A stretch of DNA of 64,000 nt from Microbacterium sp. SD291 (GCF_017355365.1 NZ_JADIJR010000010.1:1-64000), one strand, 5' to 3'. Counted from the stretch's first letter, positions 1 to 8,749 are shown. Notes: generated by a model not told the origin, from the sequence alone. Numbers and translations are program-made.

Positions 1-912
1 CTTCGTATTGTCGGTGTAGTCAGGCGAGACGGTCACGACCTTCTGACCGCGGTAGCGGGCCTCCGCCATGAAGTGCGCGTCAGGTGTGCGGGTCACGGGC
101 ACGTTCGAGCCCCACATGATGAGATAGCCCGCGTTCCACCAGTCCGCCGACTCGGGAACGTCGGTCTGGTCGCCGAACACCTGGGGGCTTGCCACCGGAA
201 GGTCGGCGTACCAGTCGTAGAAGGACAGGATTGTGCCGCCGAGGAGATTGAGGAAGCGCGCGCCGGCACCGTGTGAGACCATCGACATCGCCGGGATCGG
301 CGAGAAGCCGGCAACGCGGTCGGGACCGTACTTCTTGACGGTGTGCACGTGCGCGGCGGCGGCGATCTCGACCGCCTCGTCCCAGGTGGTGCGCACCAAG
401 CCGCCCTTGCCGCGCACGCTCTTATAGGCACGCGACTTCTCGGGATCCTCCACGATCGACGCCCAGGCCTCGACGGGGTCGGGGTGCGCGCGCTTGGCCT
501 CGCGGTAGAGCTCGGCGAGCGTGTCGCGGATGTACGGATACCGCACCCGCGTGGGCGAGTAGGTGTACCAGCTGAACGCTGCGCCGCGGGGGCACCCGCG
601 CGGTTCGTACTCGGGTGAGTCTGGGCCGACGGACGGATAGTCGGTCTGCTGGGTCTCCCACGTGATGATGCCGTCCTTGACGTACACCTTCCAGGAGCAG
701 GACCCCGTGCAGTTCACGCCGTGCGTCGAGCGCACGACCTTGTCGTGAGACCAGCGGTCGCGATAGAACACATCGCCTTTGCGGCCGCCCTCCAGGAACA
801 GCGACCGGAGGTCTTGCGAGACTTCACCGCGACGCAGGAACCGGCCCATCCCGAGGAGGGTGTCGGCGAGCGGACCGTCCGTTGCGGATTTCGTTCGGAT
901 GTCAGGGGTCAT
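1..912 (-). CDS. narG: respiratory nitrate reductase alpha subunit, 5' part
   Basis: Catalytic molybdenum subunit of membrane-bound quinol:nitrate oxidoreductase. The first 304 codons are in the window; the other roughly three quarters lie beyond base 1. ATG at 912 follows a GGAGG-like site. The FS0 cluster ligands are visible as His64-x3-Cys68-x3-Cys72-x34-Cys107. Further on are conserved blocks SHGAGARFLNLLGG, QTDVPESADWW and TRTPDAHF. In this family the Mo-coordinating Asp lies in this neighbourhood, but I cannot fix its position without an alignment. There is no twin-arginine leader, as expected for a cytoplasm-facing NarG. It diverges from narK, and narHJI would be expected to follow outside the window. 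The reading frame is uninterrupted as far as it can be seen. Confidence 0.95.
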   Translation of the reverse strand, partial: MTPDIRTKSATDGPLADTLLGMGRFLRRGEVSQDLRSLFLEGGRKGDVFYRDRWSHDKVVRSTHGVNCTGSCSWKVYVKDGIITWETQQTDYPSVGPDSPEYEPRGCPRGAAFSWYTYSPTRVRYPYIRDTLAELYREAKRAHPDPVEAWASIVEDPEKSRAYKSVRGKGGLVRTTWDEAVEIAAAAHVHTVKKYGPDRVAGFSPIPAMSMVSHGAGARFLNLLGGTILSFYDWYADLPVASPQVFGDQTDVPESADWWNAGYLIMWGSNVPVTRTPDAHFMAEARYRGQKVVTVSPDYTDNTK

Positions 913-988
913 CTGCCGTTCCTCCAGCGTCGCGATTCGCCTTCAGTATGCTCCTCCGCTCGGCGCGGTGGTAGGCGGGGTTCACCGT

Positions 989-1020
989 GTTTATTCGGTA
1001 GTGGTGCGCGCCGAATAAAC
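989..1020. promoter_or_regulatory. perfect inverted repeat between narG and narK, likely operator
   Basis: GTTTATTCGG, a 12-nt spacer, then CCGAATAAAC: 10-bp arms with no mismatch, centred in the 174-bp gap between the divergent narG and narK starts. The arms are AT-rich in a GC-rich gap and lack a U-tract, so an operator for a dimeric regulator fits better than a terminator. It does not match the FNR/CRP half-site consensus. I found no second full copy in the window. Confidence 0.6.
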
Positions 1021-1086
1021 CCGCCCATCGCCCTGTCGCGGGGGCGCCCACGGTGGGTACCTTTGCACCAACGATTGGAGCGACCC

Positions 1087-2304
1087 GTGACCACGACCGC
1101 AGCTCGTCCGGTGACGCCCGATCTGCGTGCCGGACTCGGCCAGGTGATCCTGGCCACGCTCGCCTCCACCGTCGGATTCTGGGCGTGGATGGTCATCGCG
1201 CCCTTGCAGAACATCTACGCGACCGAGATGGGCCTGGACCAGGGGCAGATCTCGATCATGCTGGCCACACCCATCCTCGTGGGCGCACTCGGCCGGGTGG
1301 TCGTCGGTGCGCTGACAGATCGATTCGGTGGCCGGAAGATGTTCACCGGCGTCCTGCTGACCGCCGTGCCCGCCGTGCTGCTCGTGGCACTCGCCGGCAC
1401 CATCAAAAGCTATCCGCTGCTCGTGGCGGCCGGCTTCATCCTCGGCGTGGCCGGAACGATCTTCGCGGTCGGCATTCCCTTCTCCAGCCCCTGGTTCCCC
1501 GCCACCCGGCGCGGTCTGGCGACAGGCATCTTCGGCATGGGCATGATCGGCACCGCAGTGTCGGCGTTCGTCACCCCGCGGCTGGTCGGCGCCATCGGCT
1601 ATCTGCCGACCCACCTGCTCTTGGCGGCGGTGATGGTGGCCATGGCAGCGCTCGTATGGTTCACGATGAAGGAGTCCCCGGCCTGGTCATCGAGCAGCCA
1701 ACCACTCATCCCCAAAGTCAAGGGCGCGCTGAAACTCGCCGTGACATGGGAGATGGCTTTCCTCTACGCGATCGTCTTCGGCGGGTTCGTCGCCTTCTCC
1801 ACGTACCTTCCGAAGTACCTGACCACGATCTATCCCGATCAGGTGGATCCGGTCGGTGCGGGAACGCGGACGGCCCTGTTCGCCGCCGCCGCCGTCATCG
1901 CGCGTCCGATCGGTGGCGTCCTCGCCGACCGCTTCGGACCGAAAGTCATCTCGCTGATCTCCCTGGCGGGCATCGTCGCCGCGGCGTACGTCGTCGGCCA
2001 GCAGCCGCCGGAGGGCGTGCTCACCGGAGTCACCTTCCTGCTCATGGCCGCCGCGATGGGTCTGGGCATGGGGGCGGTGTTCGCGTGGATCGGCCCCTCG
2101 ACGCCGCCCGACAAGGTGGGTGCGGTCAGCGGGGTCGTCGCGGCCGCCGGAGGGCTCGGCGGATTCTTCCCCCCACTCGTCATGGGCGCGACCTACAGCG
2201 AAGAGACCAACTCATACGCCCTCGGGCTCTGGCTGCTCGTGCTCGTCGGTGCCGCTGCGCTCGTCGTCGCCGGGATGCTGCGCGACGCGCGCGCACCCCG
2301 GTAG
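1087..2304 (+). CDS. narK: NarK-type nitrate/nitrite MFS porter
   Basis: Major facilitator superfamily transporter of the NarK/NasA nitrate-nitrite porter family, 405 residues with about 12 hydrophobic segments. It would import nitrate or exchange it for nitrite at the inner membrane. GTG at 1087 (VTTTAARPVTPDLRAG) is chosen because GGAG lies 6 nt upstream; the open frame extends further upstream but would run into the narG promoter. The loop between helices 2 and 3 has the MFS motif GALTDRFGGRKMF, and a second copy GGVLADRFGPK sits in the C-terminal half. Glycine-rich stretches such as GLGMGAVFAW and GVVAAAGGLGGFF match the nitrate-signature helices of the family. It is divergent from narG, a common arrangement. 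The nitrate specificity is inferred from family features and the neighbour. Confidence 0.88.
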   Translation: MTTTAARPVTPDLRAGLGQVILATLASTVGFWAWMVIAPLQNIYATEMGLDQGQISIMLATPILVGALGRVVVGALTDRFGGRKMFTGVLLTAVPAVLLVALAGTIKSYPLLVAAGFILGVAGTIFAVGIPFSSPWFPATRRGLATGIFGMGMIGTAVSAFVTPRLVGAIGYLPTHLLLAAVMVAMAALVWFTMKESPAWSSSSQPLIPKVKGALKLAVTWEMAFLYAIVFGGFVAFSTYLPKYLTTIYPDQVDPVGAGTRTALFAAAAVIARPIGGVLADRFGPKVISLISLAGIVAAAYVVGQQPPEGVLTGVTFLLMAAAMGLGMGAVFAWIGPSTPPDKVGAVSGVVAAAGGLGGFFPPLVMGATYSEETNSYALGLWLLVLVGAAALVVAGMLRDARAPR

Positions 2305-2340
2305 TGCATCCGTCGGGCGCAGCGCCTGCTCTACAGATCG

Positions 2341-2367
2341 ACCGATCACCGCACCGTGCTGATCGGT
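2341..2367. promoter_or_regulatory. inverted repeat upstream of nirK
   Basis: ACCGATCA, 11-nt spacer, TGATCGGT (perfect 8-bp arms) in the 232-bp gap between narK and nirK. It could be an operator for nirK or a weak narK terminator. There is no T-run after it, so I lean to operator. Confidence 0.35.
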
Positions 2368-2536
2368 GCCGGCGGGAGTTTCCACGGTCTTCGGCCCATG
2401 GTCCGCCGTGAGCGCCGCGTAGCGTGGAATCGTGAATCCCGTCACGCCGCGCACTGTGCTCCTCTCGTTCCTGCGGCGCTTGTGACGCCCCGAACCGGTA
2501 CGGAGGCGCCGGCGCTCGGAGGGAGGGGGGCGTCCG

Positions 2537-5179
2537 GTGAGCGGAAAGAGAGGATCGCGCAGAATGTCACGGCGTGACTGGTACCTCGCGACGAATGGGA
2601 TCGTCCTGGCGTGGATCGTCGCCGCGCTCGTCGCCGTCGGAGTGCACAGATTCGTCGATCAGCCTCTGTGGCTGCTCGTGCACGTCCCGCTCCTCGGCGC
2701 GGCGACGGCCGCGATCCTCATCTGGTCGCAGCACTTCGCCGACACGCTCCTGCGTCGCCCGGCCTCGGGAGGTCGGCTGAGCCTCGGCGTGCGGCTCGGG
2801 CTGCACACGGCCGGTGCCGCGATGGTCGTCGCGGGTGTGCTCGTCGCGGCGACCCCGCTCGTGGTGGCAGGCGCCTCGGTCGTCGCCGTCGCCATCCTCG
2901 CGCACGGCGTGATCATCGTGCTGCAGAGCCGTAAAGCTCTGCCGACCCGCTTCGGGCCGCTCGCCCGCTACTACGTCGCAGCGAGCGCCGTCTTCGTACT
3001 CGGCATCGGCGCAGGGGTCGCGCTCGCCGCGTATCCCTCTCTCGCTGACCGCCTCGTCACGGCGCACCTGGTGTTGAACGCGTACGGCTGGATCGGCCTC
3101 ACGGTGCTGGGCACGCTGGTCCTGCTGTGGCCGACCGTGCTCCACGCGCGCATACCCCCGACGGCGGATGCCGCAGCCCGGCGCGGACTGCCGGTGCTGG
3201 TCGTCGGCATCCTCATCGCGGCATCGGGTCCTCTCTTCGACGTGCGGGTGCTGCTCGCGGTGGGTATGGCGGTCTGGCTCGGCGGCGCGGGGCTGCTCGC
3301 CGCCGAGGGATGGCGTGAGGCGCGGAAGATGCCACCGGCCACGTTCGCGGGATGGAGTCTCGCGGCGGGGTTCGTGTGGCTGGTCGCCTCCGCCATCGTG
3401 CTCGGCGTTCAGGCGGTGCTCGTGTCGGAATGGGCGACACTGCGCAACGGCTACCTCGTGATGCTCGGCCCGCTCGTGGTCGGCTTCGGCGTGCAGGTGC
3501 TCACGGGTGCGCTGAGCTACCTTCTCCCCGTCGTTGCCCTCGGCAGTCCCGCCGCGGCGAAAGCCGGCGCCGAAGCGCTCGACACGGCGGCGGCGTTCCG
3601 CGTCACGGCCTTCAACGGTGCCCTGCTGCTCTACCTCCTGCCGGTGCCGTCGCTCGTGCGTGTGCTCCTGTCCGTCGTGGCAGTCGGTGTCGTCGTCGCA
3701 TTCCTCGTCCTCGCCATCCGCGCCGTCGTGGTCGGCCGGCGTGTGCGGCGGTCGGAGGGTGCCGACCCCGATCGGACGGGACGGGTCAGCATCGGCATGC
3801 CTCTCGCCGCGCCGCCGCCGGCGCAGCCGCGCCGCGGCCGAGCCGTCATGGCTGCCGTGGGCCTGCTCGCCCTGAGTGTCACCGCGGGTGTCGTGGCCGA
3901 CCCAGCCGCCGCGGGAATCGCGATCGCTGCCCGCAACGAGAGCGTCGTCGCGACCGGAAACACGACCGAGGTCACCGTCACGGTGCAGGGCATGCGATTC
4001 GACAGCCCGGTCATCGAGGTCCCCTACGGCGATCGGCTCGTCGTGATCTTCGAGAATACGGGCACCGACGTACACGACCTCACCTTCGCGAACGGCGTGC
4101 GCACGCAGCGGCTCGCCCCTGGCGAGTCCGAGACGATCAACGCGGGGATCATCGGCCGAGACCTCGAGGCGTGGTGCTCGATCGCAGGCCACCGGCAGAT
4201 GGGAATGGAGCTGATGTTCCACGTACTCGGCGCGCCGGCCGGCGTCGCCGACTCCGACGACCACGCGGACATGGAGATGGGGTCGGATGAGGTGGCCGGT
4301 GACGCTGCCGCCGACGTCGATCTGCAGCGGGAGCCTGCCGACGACTTCGAGTCGGCGGCCGCCGCCCTCACGCCCGCGCGACCCGAGGCTGTGCATCGCG
4401 TGACGCTGCGCGTCGAAGAGGTCGTGGCCGAGATCGCGCCCGGCGTCTCGCAGGCCCGGTGGACATTCGGCGGCACGGCGCCGGGTCCGGTGCTGCGCGG
4501 CCGAGTGGGTGACCGGTTCGAGATCACGCTGGTCAACGACGGCACTATCGGCCACTCGATCGACTTCCACGCGGGTGCTCTGGCCCCCGACGGTCCGATG
4601 CGCACCATTGCACCGGGGGAGAGTCTCACCTACGTCTTCACCGCTGCGAAGGCGGGCATCTGGATGTATCACTGCTCGACGATGCCGATGTCGATGCATA
4701 TCGCGAACGGCATGTTCGGGGCGGTCATCATCGATCCGCCCGATCTCACGCCGGTCGATCGCGAGTACCTGCTGGTGCAGGGGGAGCTCTACCTGGGAGC
4801 GCAGGGTGACACGGGCCATGCCCAGAAGATCGCCTCTCAGACGCCTGACCTCGTCGCGTTCAACGGCTCCGCCGACCAGTACGTCCATCGCCCTCTCGAA
4901 GCGGGCGCGGGCGACCGGGTGCGCGTGTGGGTGCTCGATGCCGGGCCGAACACCCCGACGTCGTTCCATGTCGTGGGCGGTCAATTCGACACGGTCTACC
5001 GCGAGGGGGCGTACGCGCTGCGCGCAGGAGACCCGGGCGGTTCGCAGGCGCTGGCACTCGAGCCCGCACAGGGCGGATTCGTCGAGCTGGTCTTTCCCGA
5101 ACCCGGTGACTATCCATTCGTGACGCACCGCATGAGCGACGCGGAGAAGGGGGCGCGCGGTGTCTTCCGGATCGAGTGA
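2537..5179 (+). CDS. nirK: membrane-fused copper nitrite reductase (TM domain + cupredoxin + NirK)
   Basis: 880-residue fusion. Residues about 10-420 hold around 12 hydrophobic helices with conserved His in them (for example LVHVPLL, LAHGVII, TAHLVLNAYGW), a pattern recalling heme-copper-oxidase-like or NnrS-like membrane domains. Another hydrophobic stretch lies at 437-460. Residues about 475-560 form a blue-copper cupredoxin with His513, Cys547, His552 and Met557. A Met/His/Asp-rich linker leads to a NirK core at about 615-880. That core has a type 1 site (His673, Cys713, His721, Met726), a type 2 site (His678, His712, His864) and the catalytic pair Asp676/His811. All NirK ligands are present, so reduction of nitrite to NO on the outer face is well supported. 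The fused cupredoxin could pass electrons to it. GTG 2537 follows GGGAGGGGGG; ATG 2564 is an alternative start. Confidence 0.93.
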   Translation: MSGKRGSRRMSRRDWYLATNGIVLAWIVAALVAVGVHRFVDQPLWLLVHVPLLGAATAAILIWSQHFADTLLRRPASGGRLSLGVRLGLHTAGAAMVVAGVLVAATPLVVAGASVVAVAILAHGVIIVLQSRKALPTRFGPLARYYVAASAVFVLGIGAGVALAAYPSLADRLVTAHLVLNAYGWIGLTVLGTLVLLWPTVLHARIPPTADAAARRGLPVLVVGILIAASGPLFDVRVLLAVGMAVWLGGAGLLAAEGWREARKMPPATFAGWSLAAGFVWLVASAIVLGVQAVLVSEWATLRNGYLVMLGPLVVGFGVQVLTGALSYLLPVVALGSPAAAKAGAEALDTAAAFRVTAFNGALLLYLLPVPSLVRVLLSVVAVGVVVAFLVLAIRAVVVGRRVRRSEGADPDRTGRVSIGMPLAAPPPAQPRRGRAVMAAVGLLALSVTAGVVADPAAAGIAIAARNESVVATGNTTEVTVTVQGMRFDSPVIEVPYGDRLVVIFENTGTDVHDLTFANGVRTQRLAPGESETINAGIIGRDLEAWCSIAGHRQMGMELMFHVLGAPAGVADSDDHADMEMGSDEVAGDAAADVDLQREPADDFESAAAALTPARPEAVHRVTLRVEEVVAEIAPGVSQARWTFGGTAPGPVLRGRVGDRFEITLVNDGTIGHSIDFHAGALAPDGPMRTIAPGESLTYVFTAAKAGIWMYHCSTMPMSMHIANGMFGAVIIDPPDLTPVDREYLLVQGELYLGAQGDTGHAQKIASQTPDLVAFNGSADQYVHRPLEAGAGDRVRVWVLDAGPNTPTSFHVVGGQFDTVYREGAYALRAGDPGGSQALALEPAQGGFVELVFPEPGDYPFVTHRMSDAEKGARGVFRIE

Positions 5180-6258
5180 AGAGGCTTGTCTTCGCGACGA
5201 CCGCGGGCGACTCGTGGTGGTGGGTCACGCCGAGGTCGTGAGGATCGCGAACAGCCCGGTCACGTTCTCGAATGCCGTCTCACGCCACCTGCAGATCCCG
5301 AACGGCCTCGATGGCCAACGCCACGTCGAGGCGCGCCGTCTGCTTGCGCCCTTCTTCCACCCACCCGCACTCGACGCCCTCGAGCCGGCGTTGTCGCGCA
5401 TCGCAGCCGGCCTGATCGCCGACCTCGGGGAGCGAACCTTCGATGCGGTCGAGGACCTCGGCGTGGTCTACGCCGTCCGCGCGGCCTCGGCGTGGTTGGG
5501 CTGGCGGGATGACCTGGAGCCGGAGTTCATCGCATGGGTGGCCGAGCATCGGGCGGCCGGCCGCAGTGGTCAGCCCGAGCGGCTCGCCCACTCCGCGGCG
5601 CGCTTCGACACCCTCGTGCGCGGCCTCATCGACGAGCGCCGGCGGCGGCGCGCGTGCGACCTCACCGGGCTGCTGATGACCGTGCGCTGGCGAGGCCGGC
5701 TGATCACCGATGCGGAGGTGGTCTCGATCCTGCGCAACTGGACGGGGGGAGACCTGTCTTTCGCTTGCGCTGTGCGCCGGGGTGGTCCTCCACTGGGTCG
5801 CCGCGCATCCCGACCACATCCGTCACCTCTCAGCGTCCGACGACGTCGCACTGGACCGGGCGGTCGATGAGATGCTGCGGCTCGATGATCCCTTCGTGTC
5901 GAACCGTCGCGTCGCGGTGCGCGACACGGTCGTCGCCGGCTGCCCGGTGCGCGCCGGGGAGGAGATCGTGCTCGACTGGCGAGCAGCCAACCGCGACAGC
6001 GACATATTCGGTGATCCCGAATCGTTCGACCCCGACGGTCACGGCACCGCCAATCTCGTCTACGGCGTCGGACCACACGTCTGCCCGGGCACAGGACTCG
6101 CCACGCGGCAACTGCGCATCCTGCTGCGCGCGGTCATCTCGGCGGGGCGACCCGAACTGGTCCCCGACCAACCGCCTGTGCGCGAGCACGCGCCGGCAGC
6201 GGGCTTCCGCACACTTCCGATCCACCTCGTCCCAGAGGCGCCCGAGCACCGCCGCTGA
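5160..6258 (+). pseudogene. cytochrome P450, single-base frameshift
   Basis: Cytochrome P450 read in two frames. The first part starts at GTG 5160, overlaps the last 20 bp of nirK and shows the family's N-terminal half, including NGLDGQRHVEARRLLAPFF and the I-helix-like ILRNWTGGDL. Near 5759-5761 the frame shifts. Removing one T of the TTT there restores GGDLSSLALC and joins the second part. That part has the K-helix E-x-x-R (DEMLRLDDPF) and the heme-Cys loop GVGPHVCPGTG (Cys codon 6082-6084). Rejoined, it would have about 365 residues, short for a P450 because the N-terminus is trimmed. It may be a recent null allele or a base-calling error. Overlap with nirK suggests coupled expression and a role near nitrite or NO chemistry; the substrate is unknown. 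Confidence 0.85.
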
Positions 6259-6297
6259 AGCCTGTGCGGCCTCTGAGGGTCTGGAGTCTGTCCGATC

Positions 6298-6909
6298 TCA
6301 GAACAGAATGCCGAGAAGGTCGAGCTGCACCTGAGCGGCTACCGCGATGACGATGCAGTCGACCACCACGATGAGGACGAGCCACGAGACGATGAGTGCT
6401 CCGATCCGGCGCGCCCCGGCGCCCCAGACGCCCGCCTGAAGCGTCCATCCCGCGACGGACCAGAAGAGCGGAATCGTCATCAGCCAGACGATGAGGCACC
6501 AGGGGCAGAGCGAACCGAACTCGAAGATGCTGCGATAGGCGAAGACGTGGACGAGCACATAGCCGCCCAGCACGAACACAGCGAAGACGCGCCAGTACCA
6601 GGCGCGCATGCCCCCTGGCGACGCCAGAGCGCCGACCGCAGCGAAGATCGGTCCGAGGAACAGGGTCATGCCCAGGATCGCATTGGTGAAGCCCAGCAGG
6701 TTGCCCGCGGGCGCCAGCAGGTTCGGGCCGCAAGTGATGAACGGGCTGATGTTGCACGAGAGCATCGGCGGCGCGTCGGAGAGCTGTCCGACGTACTCGC
6801 GGTACAGCAGGAACGACACCGTCCACGACACCGCAGCCGTGACGATCCAGAGGATCGCCGTCCCCGTCCCCGGTCGAAAGGTGGGGAGGTCGGGGGCGGC
6901 CAGGGTCAT
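6298..6909 (-). CDS. VKOR family membrane protein
   Basis: 203-residue vitamin K epoxide reductase family protein. These are membrane enzymes that pass electrons from disulfide-forming thioredoxin-fold partners to quinone. The active-site pair is Cys135-Pro-Trp-Cys138 in SLCPWCLIVW, and the loop cysteines are Cys52 and Cys60 (SCNISPFITCGPN). About four to five hydrophobic helices are present. ATG at 6909 overlaps the TGA of the upstream TDT gene by 4 bp (ATGA), so the two are translationally coupled. Quinone use ties it to menaquinone. In this cluster it might maintain thiols or copper-site proteins, which is inference. The frame stays open further upstream but only inside the neighbouring gene. 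Confidence 0.88.
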   Translation of the reverse strand: MTLAAPDLPTFRPGTGTAILWIVTAAVSWTVSFLLYREYVGQLSDAPPMLSCNISPFITCGPNLLAPAGNLLGFTNAILGMTLFLGPIFAAVGALASPGGMRAWYWRVFAVFVLGGYVLVHVFAYRSIFEFGSLCPWCLIVWLMTIPLFWSVAGWTLQAGVWGAGARRIGALIVSWLVLIVVVDCIVIAVAAQVQLDLLGILF

Positions 6910-7979
6910 GATCGGGCCTCTCTTCGGGTGAGCCGGCGCACGATGTCCGCGATCATCGCCGCCGCGACGAGACTCCACACGCCGAGGCCCAGCCAGAACG
7001 AGGTGGCGCCGACCGCCTCCACGACGGGGAGCCCGTCTGCACGACCGAGGTAGATGCTCGCGGTCGCGTACATCCCCATCGGGAAGACGAAGCTCCACAG
7101 CGTCGGCAGGTATTTCAGCGGTACTCGACGCACACCGTGGCGCCAGATGCCGGCGGCGACGAGGACGGGGATCAGCCATGTGGCGAAGGCCCAGAAGATC
7201 ACCGAGAGTCCCGCGATGAGCTCGCGGGTGACGTCGACCATCGGGGCCTCGTCCATCTCGACGATCCGGGCTCCCGCAACCACGGTGATCGCCACGGCTC
7301 CCATCGATACCCAATACGGAGGCTCGAGGCTCTCCGGTTCAATCGGGAACAGGACGAGTCTCAGGAGTACCAGCACGGCGCACGCACCGTAGACGACCAC
7401 GCCGACCGACCAGGTCACGATGGCGAGGATCGCCAAACCCTGCCGCCACTGCGGGAACAGCGGCTCGAGCCCCGCCGCCAGAACGGCGACCGACTGGCTG
7501 GCCACCACGCCGATGAACCAGGTGCCGTTCGCGCTGTCGAGGATCGGACGCCGCGGATTGCCCAGCACCGCCGTCCAGGGAACCACGTATCCGAGCGCCA
7601 GCCAGGCGGTGGTGGCGACGCCCAGGAGCACGGCTGCGGGCGTGACCAGACCGATCCCCGCCAGCATGGCGCCGATCACGTTGGTCGCCGCGACGAAAGT
7701 GAAGAACCCGAACGCCCGGGCCGGGTCATGCAGGTCGGCGGTCATCCGGGGACGGAACGCGATGTACCGCCAGACGTTGAGCGCGAGCAGAACGATGTAG
7801 AACACGAGCGCCAGCCAGAACAGCACGGAGGCCAGCACGTGCTGCCCGATCAGCTGGGCGCCGATCGATACGATGCCGCTGGCCATGACGCCGGCGAAGT
7901 ATCCAGGCGTAAGTGCGGCGGGCCCGATCGCCCTCTCCGAGGCGATCCGAGGCCCGGCCTCGGTGGTGACATCGCTCAT
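6906..7979 (-). CDS. TDT (TehA/SLAC1-type) transporter
   Basis: 357-residue membrane protein with about ten hydrophobic helices, of the tellurite-resistance/dicarboxylate transporter family that includes TehA, Mae1 and plant SLAC1 anion channels. Visible family traits are the opening TPGYFAGVMASGIVSIG, YVVPWTAVLGNPRRP and the late SFVFPMGMYATASIYLG segment. ATG 7979 is preceded by a GAGGAGG-like site (7984-7990 on the complement) and by TAGCCT at 8013-8018, so it heads a two-gene transcript with the VKOR gene. In a nitrate/nitrite cluster an anion-channel fold could serve nitrite or nitrate movement. Sulfite or a dicarboxylate is equally possible from sequence. Confidence 0.85.
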   Translation of the reverse strand: MSDVTTEAGPRIASERAIGPAALTPGYFAGVMASGIVSIGAQLIGQHVLASVLFWLALVFYIVLLALNVWRYIAFRPRMTADLHDPARAFGFFTFVAATNVIGAMLAGIGLVTPAAVLLGVATTAWLALGYVVPWTAVLGNPRRPILDSANGTWFIGVVASQSVAVLAAGLEPLFPQWRQGLAILAIVTWSVGVVVYGACAVLVLLRLVLFPIEPESLEPPYWVSMGAVAITVVAGARIVEMDEAPMVDVTRELIAGLSVIFWAFATWLIPVLVAAGIWRHGVRRVPLKYLPTLWSFVFPMGMYATASIYLGRADGLPVVEAVGATSFWLGLGVWSLVAAAMIADIVRRLTRREARS

Positions 7980-8116
7980 GGCGCCTCCTCGGGCACGTCG
8001 CTCGTCGAGCCCAGGCTAGGCGCCGGAGTGCCTCCGCGCACGGGGCATGACCGTGCATATTCCGGCGTCACCGCGACATCCACCTGGACGGATGACGGGC
8101 GCACCATCTCGGGTCG

Positions 8117-8743
8117 TCACTCGGCTGCGGGCGGGTGCGACGAGGCGATCTTCAGCGCCAGATGACACTGATGGGCGGTCACGAGCGGCAGGAGCCGGTC
8201 GACTTCGAGGGGTCCCCCCGCCTGATGCAGCACGCCACGGATGAGTTCGCCGTGCACATGGCAGAGCATCGTCAACTGACCGTCGACGAGGTCGTGGAAT
8301 GCGCACGGCGCGAGCTCGACCGTCAGCGTCTTCTCATCCATCTGAGGGTCGAGCCCGACGTCGTCGAGGTGCTCGTACAGCGCATCGAGCTGGTGGGCCA
8401 CGGTCTCGTCCGTGGCAGTGGTGTGCGTCATTACTTTGCGCAGCAGGTCGCCGTGGTGCTTGGCGTCCTCGACGCGCCGAGCTGCGACGGGACTCGGCGT
8501 CTCGGGTCCGGACGGGTCGAAGATGTCGCGGGGACGCCCGCGGGTGCCCCTGTGTTCCGTGCGGCGCACGATGAAGCCTTGGGACTCGAGGACATGGAGG
8601 TGATCGCGAAGGGTGTTCTCGTGCAGCCCCGTCACGGCGGCGAGATCGGCGAGCGACTGACCAGGGGTCACCAGCAACTCGTGCATGATGCGCAGTCGGC
8701 TGGGCTGGGACAGCCCGCGATAGGCATCGGCGCGACGAGTCAT
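8117..8743 (-). CDS. winged-helix regulator with Cys/His-rich sensor domain (SufR/ArsR-like)
   Basis: 208-residue transcription regulator. Residues 10-70 form an ArsR/SufR-type winged helix (SQPSRLRIMHELL, LADLAAVTGLHENTLRDHLHVLESQGFI) with the basic wing RGTRGRPRDIF. The C-terminal part has Cys147, Cys161, His164 and Cys193 in APCAFHDL, MLCHVHGEL and HQCHLAL. This spacing resembles related actinobacterial regulators believed to bind an Fe-S cluster. Its place at the end of the nar/nir block, on the same strand as the TDT/VKOR pair, suggests an NO, O2 or redox sensor for the cluster. That role is inferred. ATG 8743 is chosen because GATAAT lies exactly 6 nt upstream on the coding strand, giving a leaderless start. 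Confidence 0.8.
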   Translation of the reverse strand: MTRRADAYRGLSQPSRLRIMHELLVTPGQSLADLAAVTGLHENTLRDHLHVLESQGFIVRRTEHRGTRGRPRDIFDPSGPETPSPVAARRVEDAKHHGDLLRKVMTHTTATDETVAHQLDALYEHLDDVGLDPQMDEKTLTVELAPCAFHDLVDGQLTMLCHVHGELIRGVLHQAGGPLEVDRLLPLVTAHQCHLALKIASSHPPAAE

Positions 8744-8749
8744 GTGCCC

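Noticed and set aside
721-1086. Open frame extending narK upstream to 721
   Set aside because: It would overlap the narG coding start and the divergent promoter; transporter homology and a ribosome site begin at GTG 1087.
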